Source: Balaenoptera acutorostrata (taxonomy: Eukaryota; Chordata; Mammalia; Artiodactyla; Balaenopteridae). Taken from it: DNA of 64,000 bases. The notes beneath the pieces were generated by a model. The model was not told the origin of the DNA. It did not search any database and was given only the letters and a program-made list of their open reading frames with translations. Shown here piece after piece: positions 47,965 through 58,899 of the stretch. A program made the translations under genes and the position numbers. The stretch is taken from positions 27,338,116 to 27,402,115 of the forward strand of contig NC_080073.1 in NCBI RefSeq assembly GCF_949987535.1. The letters are read 5' to 3'. Position 1 is the stretch's first letter. Every line of letters begins with the position of its first letter.

Positions 47965-49670
47965 TTCCCCAAGCTTTATTGAGATGTTATTGAAATATAA
48001 CATATATAAGTTTAAGATGTCTGATGTGACAATTTGATACATGTATATAATGTGAAATCTTACCACAATAAGGTTAGTTAACACTTCCATCCCCTCACAT
48101 AATTACCGTTTTTCTCTTGTGGTAACAGCCTGTAAGATTACTCTCTTCACAACTTTCAAGTACTTAATAGAGTATTGTTAATTATAGTCACTATGCTATA
48201 CATATTAGATGCCCAGAACTTACTCATCTTGTAGCTGGAAGTTTGCACCCTTGGACCCCATTTCCCCTACCCCTCGACCCCCAGTAACCATTATTCTAAT
48301 CTCTCTTTTTATGAGTTCAGATTTTTTAGATTCCTCATATAAGTGAGAACGTACAGTATTTATCTTTGTCTGTCTGACTTATTTCACTTAGCATAATGCC
48401 CTCAAGGTCCATACGTGTTGTTGTAAAAGGCAGGATTTCCTTTTTTATGTCTGAATAATATTCCAATGTGTGTGTCTGTGTGTGTGTCTCTGTGTATATA
48501 ATAATCCAGTGTGTGAGTGTTATATATATGTATACATGTGTATATATGTGTTTGTGTATTTACATGTGTGTGTACATATGTGTATATATATATATACACA
48601 CGTGTGTGTGTGTGTATACATACATATATCACATTTTCTTTATCCATTCATCCATTGATGGGCAGGTAGGTTGTTTCCATGTTCTGGCTATTGTAAATAA
48701 TACTGCAATGAACATGGGAGTGTAGATATCTCTTCAAGATAGTGACTTCCTTTCCTTGGGATGTATACCTAGAAGTGGGATTGCTGGATCTTATGGTAGT
48801 TCTATTTTTAATTTTTTAAGGAACCACAGTGGCTGCACCAAATTACATTACTACCAGCAGTTCATGAGGTTCCCTTTTCTCAACACCTTTGCCAATACCT
48901 GTATCTTGTTTTTTTGATGATAGCTACTCTAGCAGGTGTGAGGTGTTAGCTCATTTTGGTTTTGATTGGCATTTCCCTCATAATTAGTAAAATTGAGCAC
49001 CTTTTCATGTACTTGCTGGCCATTTGTATGTCTTCTTTGAAAAATTGTCTATTCCAGTCCTCTGCACTTTTTTATTCTTTTTTTTTTTTTCTATTGAGGT
49101 ATATGAGTTCCTTACGTACTTTGGATATTAACCCCTTATCAGGTAGATGGTTTGCAAATATTTTCTCCTATTCCATAGGTTGCATTTTCATTTTGCTGAT
49201 TGTTTCTTTTGCTATGTGGAAGCTTTTGAGTTTGATGTAGTCCCACCTGTTTATTTTTGCTTTTATTCCTTGTGCTTTTGGTGTCATATCCAAAAAATCA
49301 CTGCCAGGACCAATGTCAAGGAGCTTTTACCCTACGTTTTCCTCTAGTAGTCTTAAAGTTTCCGGTCTTAAATCAAGGTCTTTAACCTATTTTGAATTAA
49401 TTTTTGTGAGTGGTGTAAGATAGGAGTGCAGTTTCGTTCTTATGCATGTGAATATCCGGTTTTCCAACATTATTTATTGAAGAGACTATCCTTTCCCCAT
49501 TGAGTATTCTTAGCTCCCTTGTCAAATATTTGTTGGCCATATATACGTGGGTTAATTTCTGGGTTCTCAATTTTGTTCCATTAATCTACATGTCCATTTT
49601 TATGTCAGTACCTCACTGTTTTGTTTATTATATCTTTGTAAAGCAGAATATTTCAGACCACCTGAGGGGC
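47965..49670 (-). mobile_element. Old L1 relic (about 1.7 kb), minus strand
   Basis: Antisense L1: ATTGAGATGTTATTGAAATA, CATTGATGGGCAGGTAGGTT, TGTAAATAATACTGCAATG, TGGATATTAACCCCTTATC and TTTATTGAAGAGACTATCC. The frames through the microsatellite part (48402-48725) are repeats, not genes. Confidence 0.85.
48466..48630. repeat. (TG)n/(TATA)n low-complexity tract in old L1
   Basis: Mixed TGTG, TATA and ACAT dinucleotide runs, with an imperfect alternating purine-pyrimidine pattern of about 165 bp. Confidence 0.9.
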
Positions 49671-50203
49671 CTGTGCAATGGTGTGTTGAAAAAACCATCT
49701 CCAAAAAAAACAAAAACAAAACAAAACACCAAACAAAAGAATCCCAACCCTGATTTGTAGCATTTGCCAATTTCCATGGTGTAAACACTCCCACCTTGGC
49801 TGATGTCTAGCTTCCAATAAAAAAATCATTGAATGCAAAATTGGGAAGAAATGTGTGGTAGCACCACATTTTATATCATTTCCACCATACAAATACATAG
49901 ATGTAAGTGACCTCAAAAACTCAGATAATAGCAAATGTGATAAAAATAACCAGGAAGCATTGAATGTTGAGTGTGTCTTACCCTTGTTTTCAATATAATT
50001 TAGCTATAATTTATATTAATTTTTAGTAATGGCTTTGTTTAACAGCTGCCTCACAGAATTCCCGCGAATATAATAATCAGCTCCCACACGCCTGTATAAG
50101 CCGGCTCTAGCATGTCAGTGGGCCTGGCATCTTCAACGTTAAGTAACCGCGATCCTTGTCTAGAGAAATTCCTCACCGTCCCCTACTTCTCTGTTTCTTA
50201 CAG
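49671..50203. other. Intron immediately upstream of exon 2
   Basis: Mostly unrecognised. A short A-rich segment (49699-49740) follows the old L1. The last 30 bases are the pyrimidine tract and acceptor of the exon at 50204. Confidence 0.5.
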
Positions 50204-50317
50204 ATCAGCAAACAGCAGCTGCAGACAGTCAAGGACCGGTTTCAGGCTTTTCTCAATGGGGAAACCCAAATCGTGGCTGACGAAGCCTTTATGAATGCTG
50301 TCCAGAGTTACTACGAG
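50204..50317 (+). CDS. CADPS: CADPS internal coding exon, probably exon 2 (38 codons, phase 0/0)
   Basis: Sequence: a pyrimidine-rich tract ends in CAG at 50201-50203, the exon reads without stops for 114 nt, and it ends GAG|GTAAGA at 50317/50318. It begins [13 protein letters not shown] and ends AVQSYYE. A possible branch point (CTCAC) has its A at 50175. Family knowledge: this is the conserved stretch just after the acidic/low-complexity N-terminus of CAPS proteins, before the C2 and PH domains. The peptide is nearly the same in CADPS and CADPS2, so this exon alone cannot tell the paralogues apart; the next exon does. Exon length is a multiple of three, so skipping would keep frame. The role is in vesicle priming on the cytosolic face of the plasma membrane. 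The exon is too short and has no ATG near its start to be predicted as an independent ORF. Confidence 0.93.
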
Positions 50318-50524
50318 GTAAGATGAACCAGGCAGGAGAATGCCAAGACTGCTTGAGCCTGAAGCTCAGGGTTTCTGAACTACTGGTCAGTGAGAATAGC
50401 AGCCTTGGCCTTCTACAGGGCCATCCCTCCTGAGGCCAAGGGGTTGGTGATTGGTTACAATTTAAAGGAAAACAGCATTTTGTTCCACGGGGTATGGGGG
50501 GAGTGGGGAAGAAAGGCTACTGTT

Positions 50525-50745
50525 TGCCAACTGATTGTTATAACAGAGTGCTGAGTGCTTTATGTACCATTTCTTGTTTCATCTTGACAACAGTCTTTGA
50601 GTTAGGTCCTGCTATTATTCCCATTTTACTGATGAAGAGACTGAGGCTCAGAGAAGTTAGGTTAATTACTCAAGGTCACACAGCTGTTAAAATGCCACAA
50701 GCTAAGACTTGAACTGACTTGGAAGCATTTTCCCACCACTCACCC
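50525..50745 (-). repeat. MIR SINE relic, nearly full length
   Basis: GCTGAGTGCTTTATGTACC, CCCATTTTACTGATGAAGAG, ACTGAGGCTCAGAGAAG, CTCAAGGTCACACAGCTG, in that order. Confidence 0.88.
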
Positions 50746-51439
50746 ACTTTCTAAAGGATGGTAACACCTCCAAAGGATGTTGCCTTCACTAGCTTCCTTG
50801 TTCTTTCCATTAAAATGGTGCTGTGAGTTCTTTTCTGCAAGTTAGAACAGCATCCAAAATGCAGTACTGTTCTCAGGTGGAAACCTGTAAGTGAGAAAAT
50901 ATATCCTGAGTATATACCATAAGTGAATTTTCACCTCTAGACCTCAGAGGTTTATTTATCAGTAAAGTGAAGTTGGAATTCCACTAGTATTTTAAATTTT
51001 GTAGTTATTCTTTCAAAATGTGCACATTTGCTATCGTTTGTACGTCATTAATGAAGAGAACATGCCATATCTTCCTATTGGTAATGTTTACCTCACATAC
51101 ATATCATTTGGTCTTTGAAAGACATTTAACTTTATATTAATCCATTTTCATCTGAACCAGATATTCTCTGTATTTGGAATCCTGTGCCCCAAATGTCTTA
51201 CCTATTGTCAAGGCTAGATTAAAACCATTAGAAACCAACCCCTAAGCATTAAAAAACTGATGGAATCCTGTCATATGCAATTCAACCTAATAACAATACA
51301 TTGTGAAGTAGGTGTTAGGAAACCCAACAAACTTCTGATTTTTCCCCCATGGGATTGCTTTGCTGATTTTCTTCCTTCCTTTCTTTTTTCAATTATTAGG
51401 TAGAAAATTATTTTAAAACAAAAACATAGGTGCTCCCAC

Positions 51440-52400
51440 TTTGCTGATGCTCCAAGTACATGCTTCTTCTGCCCATTGGGTGCTCCATTCCTCAGTAGAT
51501 GCTTTAAAAATGTTATTTGATTGATTCGGTAAAACTCTCCTTCCTATTGCTACAGCACTTGACTCCTTTCAAGGAGAGAGTGGAGCAAGATTGCAATGAG
51601 ATCTTGTGAAAATATTATTGATTGGTTTGCTAATTAGCCTTTAATAGTAAACAGCCTTTGTCTCTGTGATGTTTGCTGGGTCCATCCACAGACTCATCTT
51701 GCACACCGTTTCCTCAATGAAATTTCTGTTTGGATCTGTTTTAGACATCTGGTTTTTTTTCATATGTGTCAAATTTAAACATTTTTTCATTAATACAAGT
51801 AGTATTAATGATTGCCAATAAGGGTCAAACTTGGTGCTTTATCTGATGTGACACATTTTTTGGTTGGATTTAAGGGAGAGTGGAAATGAGGTTTGCAATC
51901 ACAGTGGTGGTGTGGCAGTGAATAACCTAAATATATTTAAGAAAAGTTCTGTTTAGAAACCACCAGGGAATGAAATTAATTTTTCCCCCTTTCCTCAAAA
52001 TCCGAAAACCAGTTGAGACCAGGTAGTTCCTTATCAATAGTTCTCCATGTTTAAAGTCATTCACCAGTTTGTAAACTTGTAGATTGCAGATCTTAATGAG
52101 AAGGCTCATTTGACTAATGATATAAATTACAAGGAAGTGCCACTTCTGTCTATTAATTAAATTTGAAAATTAATAGTCATCAACTTGCTAATGAGTCTCT
52201 GGAAATTACCACGACATCTATAGTGATCCTGATATTTTCCTCTATCGTGGCTAGTTTATTTGAAAGAGCTTCCTTTAAGTCTGGTGAGGATACAGACATT
52301 AAGACATTACTGAATATTTAATATTAAGATCTGAGTAACAGGAAATAATGTAGGGTATTAATTTTTTACCGTATTCATTAGCAAAGCTTTAGAGAGTCTT
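51440..52400. promoter_or_regulatory. Longest repeat-free block, 1.1 kb past exon 2: candidate enhancer cluster
   Basis: Nearly 1 kb has no recognised transposon. It is AT-rich with many TAAT-type motifs, e.g. GATTGGTTTGCTAATTAGCC (51617-51636), CATTAATACAAGTAGTATTAATG (see the palindrome below) and TCTATTAATTAAATTTG. This profile is typical of deeply conserved vertebrate noncoding elements in neurodevelopmental genes, but no alignment is available. Confidence 0.4.
51788..51810. repeat. Palindromic TAAT pair
   Basis: CATTAATAC and GTATTAATG are reverse complements separated by AAGTA (about 51788-51810). They place two inverted ATTAAT sites 5 bp apart, a possible paired homeodomain site. Confidence 0.55.
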
Positions 52401-52619
52401 AAGATTCACGTTTCCTGGGAAGCCTAATCCTCTGAAACAGAGGTCCCCAGTCAAGGGATCAGGATTAATCCTTCCCTGGGGTGTGCTCCAGGTTGATTAC
52501 CCATCCCTTTCTCTCTCTCTCCCTCTACTCTTGGGCAGTGGAGAAGCTAGTGTCTCTTTCTCTGCCCTCCTCTGGGATGCAGTTGATTCCCTGTCAGTAT
52601 CTGTCCAGGGCAGGACTCT

Positions 52620-53060
52620 TTGGATTACAAGTACAGACACCTAGGTCAAACTGGCTTAAGCCAAAAATGAGATTTGTTTGCCCAAGCAGCTTAAAAGTCC
52701 AGAGATAGATCTGGCTTTAGCTGGATCGATGTGGCTGGATCCAGAGACTCCAGAGATGCCAGCAGGGTGGGTATCTTTCCCCCCCACACCTCGGCTTTGT
52801 TCTTCCCTGGTTGGCTGCATTCTTGGGCAGGTTCTTTCTATATGGATAGCACTGGAAGTTCCCATCCTACCAGCTTAGCAACTCCAGGGGCAAAGAGAGT
52901 ACTTCTTTGCTGAGAGTCCCAGCAAAAGGCCCCAGGTGACTTGGTTGGACCAACATGGGCCCTGTGTCCATTCTTGAACTAATCACTATCGATGAGGGGT
53001 GACGTAGACCCAGGACAGATACCACCGCTGGAGCCAGAGTGCAGGCTCGGTCATACTGGA
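52620..53060 (+). repeat. Old interspersed repeat, family not assigned
   Basis: A CAAACTGGCTTAAGCC, AAAATGAGATTTGTTTGCC, CTACCAGCTTAGCAACTCC, AGTCCCAGCAAAAGGCCCC and ACTAATCACTATCGATGAGG order recalls a known mammalian repeat, whose name I cannot give with confidence. Confidence 0.5.
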
Positions 53061-53190
53061 ACCGTTTGTGTTGAAAATGGCCTGGTTTCCCATCAAGGAA
53101 TTGGGCGTGCTTTTGAACAGAAGAAGGGGGACTGTGTGTTCAACAGGCAAAACCAACAGATACTCTCCTTCTAAATTCTCAGCCCCCACC

Positions 53191-53194
<4 letters not shown>

Positions 53195-53234
<40 letters not shown>

Positions 53235-53263
53235 GCGCACAAACACACGGGCACGCACACACA
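53195..53263. repeat. (AC)n microsatellite, interrupted
   Basis: About 19 pure CA units (53195-53232), then interrupted CACGGGCGCACAAACACAC. It is probably polymorphic. Confidence 0.95.
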
Positions 53264-53351
53264 TACTCCACTCCACTGTTTGTATAAACACTGACACATC
53301 CCAATTTACCAGTGAAAATGACAATTTTTAAAAAACCAACCTTTTTCTCCA

Positions 53352-53409
53352 GAAACTGACTATAGTCAGTTACTATAGATTACTATAGTCAGTTACTAAA
53401 GTCAGTTTC
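53352..53409. repeat. Compound palindrome with internal 16-bp direct repeat
   Basis: GAAACTGAC (53352-53360) and GTCAGTTTC (53401-53409) are inverted. Inside, ACTATAGTCAGTTACT occurs at 53359-53374 and again at 53382-53397, 7 bp apart. Confidence 0.93.
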
Positions 53410-53479
53410 AGGCAATGGCATTGTTTTGCTAAGACAATAATGGTTTGTCAACTTGCTAGAGTGGTAAAGAGTAATTTTT

Positions 53480-53860
53480 TAAAACTAAAGGGAGTGGGGG
53501 GCCACTGTTCTTCTGCCATCTGTGCCCACCCACATCCAGCCCAGTCTGACCCCAGCTGGCCAGCACTCCTTGCAAGCTGGTCTCCAGGATAGAGGGAGAC
53601 CAAGGTTGCCTATGGCTCTCGGCGAGCGTGCAGGTTTATTTTGTCCTTCCAGGGTGGCCCTGATTGGCAAAGCAGATCAAGCAGAGCAGGAGATTAATCC
53701 TTTAATCTCTTTCATTGTGGCTTTGAGGGTGGGCGCTGAGATGGATGCTCTGAGATCTGGCCCAGCAACTTTATCCTGTTTTCACAGCCATGGTTCTAAG
53801 CCATCAGAGAGCCCACCCTTTTCTCCAGCGCCCCCTCATCTTTTCTAACTCTCAGCTCTT
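53480..53860. promoter_or_regulatory. GC-richer repeat-free block with TAATCC pair and CTCF-like motif
   Basis: GAGATTAA (53690-53697) and TTAATCTC (53702-53709) face each other across 4 bp (an OTX/PITX/CRX-like GATTA arrangement). CCAGCGCCCCCTCATC at 53825-53840 is a minus-strand CTCF-like core. No repeat was recognised. Confidence 0.35.
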
Positions 53861-54869
53861 TTAAGACAAATTGTGAAACATAAGCCCTCCCACCCTCCAT
53901 CCTCACCTCCCTCCGCATCTCCCTGCTTAATTTTGGTTCCTTCACATGCTGGCCCCGACATCATAGAAAAAAGGTGGATGGAAAGGTCTTACAGAACCTT
54001 CCTCACTGAGATCCTGCCAGGAAGGAAACATGGGGAGATATGGTGGGAGTGTAGAATAAGAGAGAAGACATACCAACACTCATTTTAGAACAGGACAGAC
54101 GATATCTGGTCTTCCGCCAGTGCCACTGTTATGACTGAGTTTTGTTTCGTTTTGGTTTTAGCTGATCTTCTCTAACAAAGCCCCAGTTAGTTTTTGTCAA
54201 ACTAGATTTGAATGGTGTATCAGACACCGTTCTTCGGTTGCTAGCAAAAGAAACTGACTGTGGCTGAATTAAGCCCTAAAAATAACAACAACAACTGTTG
54301 TTTTGTTATTAAAGGAAATAACCAACCTAAAGAAAAGATGGAAACCAGGACAGCTTAGCCTCAGGAAGCCGGGTAGCAGGATTTAATGCACACGCCATCA
54401 CTGGTATGAATCCACTCCAATCCCATTCCATTCTTAGGCCTCCCCACTCTGAATCTGAACCCCAGAAGGGGAAGTCTGATCGTCAATCACAGGACCTTGT
54501 CCTTCCTTTGCAAGGCCCTGTGATTGACAGTCCCACTAAAACTGTGTGCAGTGACAAAGGTGTTTTCAGACTGAGGTGCTGTCATCAGAAGGGGATGGAT
54601 GGTTGGCAGGCAAAAACTGCAGGTGTTCTCTGCACAGGGTGACAAACGTTCGTGTGTCTTTATGACTGACCTTATTTTAATCTAAGAAAAGTAGATGTCA
54701 GGTCACACCTGGCTACTTTTCTAAAATAAAGCTACACATTTTCCAATAAGCAAAACCACTATAATTCCTCAGTGGCCTTGAAACAGATATATCCCTAGGA
54801 AAAGAGTAACTAGCCATTCTAAAGGCATTCATTCTTGTGAAAAAAGCCAGGCAAGGAAGGAGGGGGCAG
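53861..54869. other. Intronic sequence with one strong hairpin
   Basis: No repeat family was recognised apart from the hairpin at 54482-54528. Confidence 0.4.
54482..54528. repeat. Strong hairpin: 18-bp arms, 11-nt loop
   Basis: GTCAATCACAGGACCTTG (54482-54499) and CAAGGCCCTGTGATTGAC (54511-54528) are reverse complements except one position, which would be a G-U wobble if transcribed from the minus strand. It could be a short inverted-repeat element or a structured RNA. There is no evidence of expression. Confidence 0.9.
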
Positions 54870-55005
54870 AGGGCCAAGTGGTTAAGAGGATGCGTTAAGT
54901 GTCCGTAAGACGTGGAGTTGAAGTCCATTTCTGCTGCACACGGGCTGTGGGACCTCAGCTTCTTCATCTGTAGTAGGATCGTGCTTGCATAATTGTTGTC
55001 AAGAT
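54870..55005 (+). repeat. MIR SINE relic
   Basis: CCAAGTGGTTAAGAGGATGC, GCTGTGGGACCTCAGCTTCT and TTCATCTGTAGTAGGATCG, followed by a CA run at 55010-55050. Confidence 0.65.
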
Positions 55006-55156
55006 TAAATTACACACACACACACATACACACACACACTCAGACACACAACCTCCCTGTAAATCTAGCAACTGGAAAGTGCTATTATGAATATATTAAG
55101 GTTAGAGGGGAAGAGTGGTGGTGTAGTGCCCACGTGCTGTATAGAAATAAATGAGC

Positions 55157-55376
55157 GGGACTTCCCTGGTGGCACAGTGGATAAGACTCTGCACTCCCAA
55201 TGCAGGGGGCCCGGGTTCGATCCCTGGTCAGGGAACTAGATCCCACATGCATGCTGCAACTAAGAGTTCGCATGCCACAACTAAGGAGCCCATGTGCTGC
55301 AACTAAGGAGGCTGCTGGCCACAACTAAGACCCAGTGCAACCAAGTAAATAAATAATAAATATTAAGAAAAAAAAG
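55157..55376 (+). mobile_element. Shorter CHR-like tRNA-Glu SINE (CHR-1-like)
   Basis: The head GGGACTTCCCTGGTGGCACA and B box GGTTCGATCCC match the family, but the body (GTCAGGGAACTAGATCCC, CAACTAAGGAGCC) is the short older type. Length is about 220 bp. No clear target-site duplication. Confidence 0.88.
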
Positions 55377-56108
55377 AGAAAGAAATGATAGAGGAGAGTT
55401 GAAAGTTATGGAATCAATCCACTCCCTAGTTTGGGGCCTGGACATTGGGTGTGGAAGATACAAGGTCAAGGCAGGGCAAAAGGGCATAGAAAGGGGAAAG
55501 GAAACTACTTTTGTTCCTAATCTACCACCACGTACCACAGCTCATGGCCCCAGATGTGCTTCCTAAGTTTGCCCAGGATAACCTTACTTTCTGGTGAATA
55601 ATAACGTTAAGATCCAAAGATGTTTTTTATTTTAGAAATTAACATAACACCTTGCCTCAGTGAAGGTAAAATTTCTCATTTTTCCATGTAGAAAGGGGTG
55701 TTTTAAATGACTGTGAAAGTCAAACATGCCAAATATAAAAATAGACAATGTAGGGAAAAATGTAAATGAAATGGTTAAGAAAAATACGTGTAATCCCATG
55801 ATCCTAGACAACCACTATTATATTTTGGCATATATCTTTCTAGGTATTTTTTGATGTGTCTATACACATAAAGATAGCTCCTTGATTTCCATGTTAAGAT
55901 GGAAAATAACTAAAAAATATTAATAACCCAGTTGTTTCATTTCACAGTTGTTTTCTATCTTCTTTCGACTTCTGCAAAAGTCACACATATGATATACTCT
56001 CATCAGTAAAAAGTGTTATTACCTGTGATGTTCTCAATCAAGGATTATGCTCCTATGCCCCAACCCCACTTCACCCCTACCATTGGAAGTCTCTGGTTTA
56101 ACAGCATA
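55377..56108. other. Intronic sequence with weak old LINE similarity
   Basis: Around 55730-55890, AATCCCATGATCCTAGACAA and ATATCTTTCTAGGTATTTTT recall old LINE 3' sequence. The rest is unrecognised. Confidence 0.35.
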
Positions 56109-56124
56109 TCATGGACATCTTTTG

Positions 56125-56395
56125 CGGGTTTTTTTTTTTTTTATTGGAGTTTAGTTGATTTACAATGTTGTGTTAGTTTCAGGTGTACAGCAAAGTGAAT
56201 CAGTTATACATATACATATATCCACTCTTTTTTAGATTCTTTTCCCATATAGGTCATTACAGAGTATTGAGTAGAGTTCCCTGTGCTATACAGTAGGTCC
56301 TTATTAGTTATCTATTGTATATACAGTAGCATGTATATGTCAATCCCAATCTCCCAATTTATCGCCCCCCCCCATACCCCCTGGTACCCATAAGC
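56125..56395 (-). mobile_element. Short 5'-truncated L1 with 16-bp target-site duplication
   Basis: The T-run, TTTAGTTGATTTACAATG, CAGGTGTACAGCAAAGTG and ATATGTCAATCCCAATCTCC are antisense L1 3' UTR. TCATGGACATCTTTTG flanks it at 56109-56124 and 56396-56411. Confidence 0.93.
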
Positions 56396-56459
56396 TCATG
56401 GACATCTTTTGATGCTGATGAAAAAGAAAGTTATCTTTTTAATGGCTTCATGATACTCT

Positions 56460-56720
56460 ATTTAAAAATAACAGGTAACTTTTATTACATTCTTGTAGTA
56501 GAGCACCGTGCTCACCAATTGACATTCATTGTCTCATTGAATCTTCACTCAAATCCTACACGGGAGGGTGATTGTGATTCCCATTTGAAAGATGATAAAA
56601 CTGAAGCCCAGAAAGATGAAGCAATTTGCTCAGCTGACAAAGCTAGCACCTGGTGGGACCAGGATTTGATCCCAGGTCATCTGACACTAAAGCCCACTGC
56701 TCCCATTATGTGTCTGCCAT
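56460..56720 (-). repeat. MIR SINE relic
   Basis: CATTGTCTCATTGAATCTTC, CCCATTTGAAAGATGATAAA, AGCAATTTGCTCAGCTGAC and GGATTTGATCCCAGGTC. Confidence 0.75.
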
Positions 56721-57450
56721 TCATCAGTAAAATTCATTAGTAACCTGGTTGTTGTAGGTTTTTAAAATCTTATTTACTCTAGCATCTAGGTATTTTTCTC
56801 ATTTATGTTGAAATGATATGCTTTTGTAGAGCAGGAAAGGATCCATCTTGTGTTCTCAGCCTGTCTGTAAAGAAGCAGGAGCTGGGTCAGCTTTACCCCG
56901 TATCGTCTACAATCATCAATTACCAATGTGCTTGTGTGTTTCTAAAACAACCTTGAGGTTGCTTGGCTCTGGCGATGCAGCAAAGGACTGATGGATGGCG
57001 TTAAGTCGCTGAATTGACTGCCCTTCCCCATTCCGTATTTATTTGTTTATCTGCCCTCTCCCATCATGACCCACCCGTCTGGGAGTTGGCGGAGGGGTGG
57101 ATTTATGGATGTGCTGCATAGAGCTATGCCTGGAGTTGAAGCCTCTCGCAACAGCTACCAAAAAATGAAACAGAAAACAAAACCCAAAATACCAGGTAGA
57201 GCTCCCGGTACAAATGAGTTTCAGGGGTCGTTTTAGAGACACGCAAGCACGTCACTGGCCCCACTTCCCTTCTGACAGACCGAGAAGCCAAGACAGATGA
57301 TGTGCCTGGAAAATGAGTTTTCCGCTACCGCCCTCTCTCCCCGTGGCGGTCTTGCTGCCTTTTGGCACTTGGCTGTCACCTCGATGTTCCGCCTCCTTCC
57401 TCTATGCTCTTGACATTCCACTCATCTCCTTTCGTTCTGGGGCCTGGCAG
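56721..57450. other. Intronic sequence, no recognised feature
   Basis: No repeat or exon was recognised. Confidence 0.4.
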
Positions 57451-57670
57451 TCATGTCCTACCTGTGGACAGGGGGAGCTTTCCAGTTTTCAGAGTCCTTT
57501 CAGTTTGATCCTCACCACAGAAGGCTGGCTGGGTGGACCCCATGTGATGGCAAAGGAGAGAGTGGTTCATAGAAGTTAAGTGACTTATCTAAAGCCATCT
57601 ACTAGTAGTTCAACAAATATTTATGGAGTGGTTACTGTGTACAAAGGAAGGGACTGTGGGAAACAGATAA
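57451..57670 (-). repeat. MIR then L2 relics
   Basis: GAAGTTAAGTGACTTATCTA near 57571 is MIR-like. GTTCAACAAATATTTATGG at 57608-57626 begins an antisense L2 end. Confidence 0.5.
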
Positions 57671-57899
57671 TGTGCTCTGGGTCCAGGGGTCACCAGTTAT
57701 GGATGCCATCTGGGACCAACGTGCCAATACCCTCATTTCTTACCCCCTGTTGTCAGGTCCCATGGAAAAATGTAGCGTCAGTCAGTCGTTTTAAGAGACC
57801 AGTATATTGTGCTTGTTGGTTTCTCCTTTACCTCCGTTTCCCCCATCCAGATATAATCTCCATAGGGTCTCTGCTTTGAGATGTCTGCTTTGTTTGTGT

Positions 57900-58130
57900 C
57901 GTTCATTCACTGATTCTCTCGTTCAACATACCACCAACTCTGTGCCAGGCACTGTCTTAGGCGCTCGGAAGAAATAATAGGAAAAAAGCAGCTACAATTC
58001 CTGCCTTCCTGGGACTTATAGTCTAGCTAGAGCCTCAGATATTAACTAAATAGTCACAGAGACAAATGACAAATGGCAGCTGTGGAAGGGCTTTGGGAGA
58101 AAGGAATATGGTGCTGAGAGCTTATAACGG
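57900..58130 (-). repeat. L2 relic
   Basis: GTTCATTCACTGATTCTC, TCTGTGCCAGGCACTGTCTT and TTCCTGGGACTTATAGTCTA are the antisense L2 3' end. Confidence 0.75.
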
Positions 58131-58219
58131 GGGCCTGCTCCAGGTTTGTGGGACACTGATATGGACAAATGGGGGGAGGGTATGGCTTCATCATTGAGTG
58201 AATGTTTTAAAGTCACCTC

Positions 58220-58830
58220 TGATAGTCGTTAGCGCTGACAACAAAGAATTAACCCCTTTGCGTCCCTACCACCATCATCACTCGCCCGTGCTCATAAGGT
58301 GTCTCTCCGCTGGCCTCTTGCCTATTCTCTTGTCCCTCTTCAGGTCTGTTTTCCACATTAAAGCCAGAGAATGTGAACTTGATTGTGTCATGTCCCAGCT
58401 TAAAGCCTTCAATGGCTTCCCAGTGCCCTTCAGATGGAAACTAATGTTCTTAATGGGGCCTCCCATGCCCTTGGCCATCTTGCCCCTTCTGCCCCTCTTA
58501 TACTGGTCATTCTCCTACCCCTCACTGCCACAGCCATACTGGCTTCTCCTTATTTTCTCAGATGCTCAGTGTGTTTACACATATTGTTCCTTCTTTCACT
58601 CTTTTCCTACCCATCTTTCACATTTCATGTCTCCTCCAGGAAGGCTTTCCTAACTGCATATTGGAATATATTCCTGGCTACGGGCACCCATGAACCTGTG
58701 TATTTTCCCTTGGTTAGCACTTGTCCCAGATTGTAATGATATTTGTATGGGATGATTAGGACGATGTCATGGAGGCATGAGGGCTGGATCAGCATCTGTT
58801 TTGCTCTCCACTGTAACCCTGGCACCTGGC
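58220..58830 (+). repeat. L2 LINE relic, long 3' portion
   Basis: Sense L2: AAAGCCTTCAATGGCTTCCC, CATGCCCTTGGCCATCTTGC, TTTCATGTCTCCTCCAGGAA, GGCTTTCCTAACTGC and TTGGTTAGCACTTGTCC. Confidence 0.8.
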
Positions 58831-58899
58831 ACGTGCCTTCCCCCAGTGAGTGTCCAAAGAAAGGGTGAATGGGCTCGTGAAGAAGAGTATAAACATTAC

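Noticed and set aside
48402..48725. Open frames on both strands around 48.5 kb
   Set aside because: They translate TG/TATA dinucleotide repeats inside an old L1.
58198..58736. Open frames at 58.2-58.7 kb
   Set aside because: They overlap a long L2 relic and carry no recognised domain.
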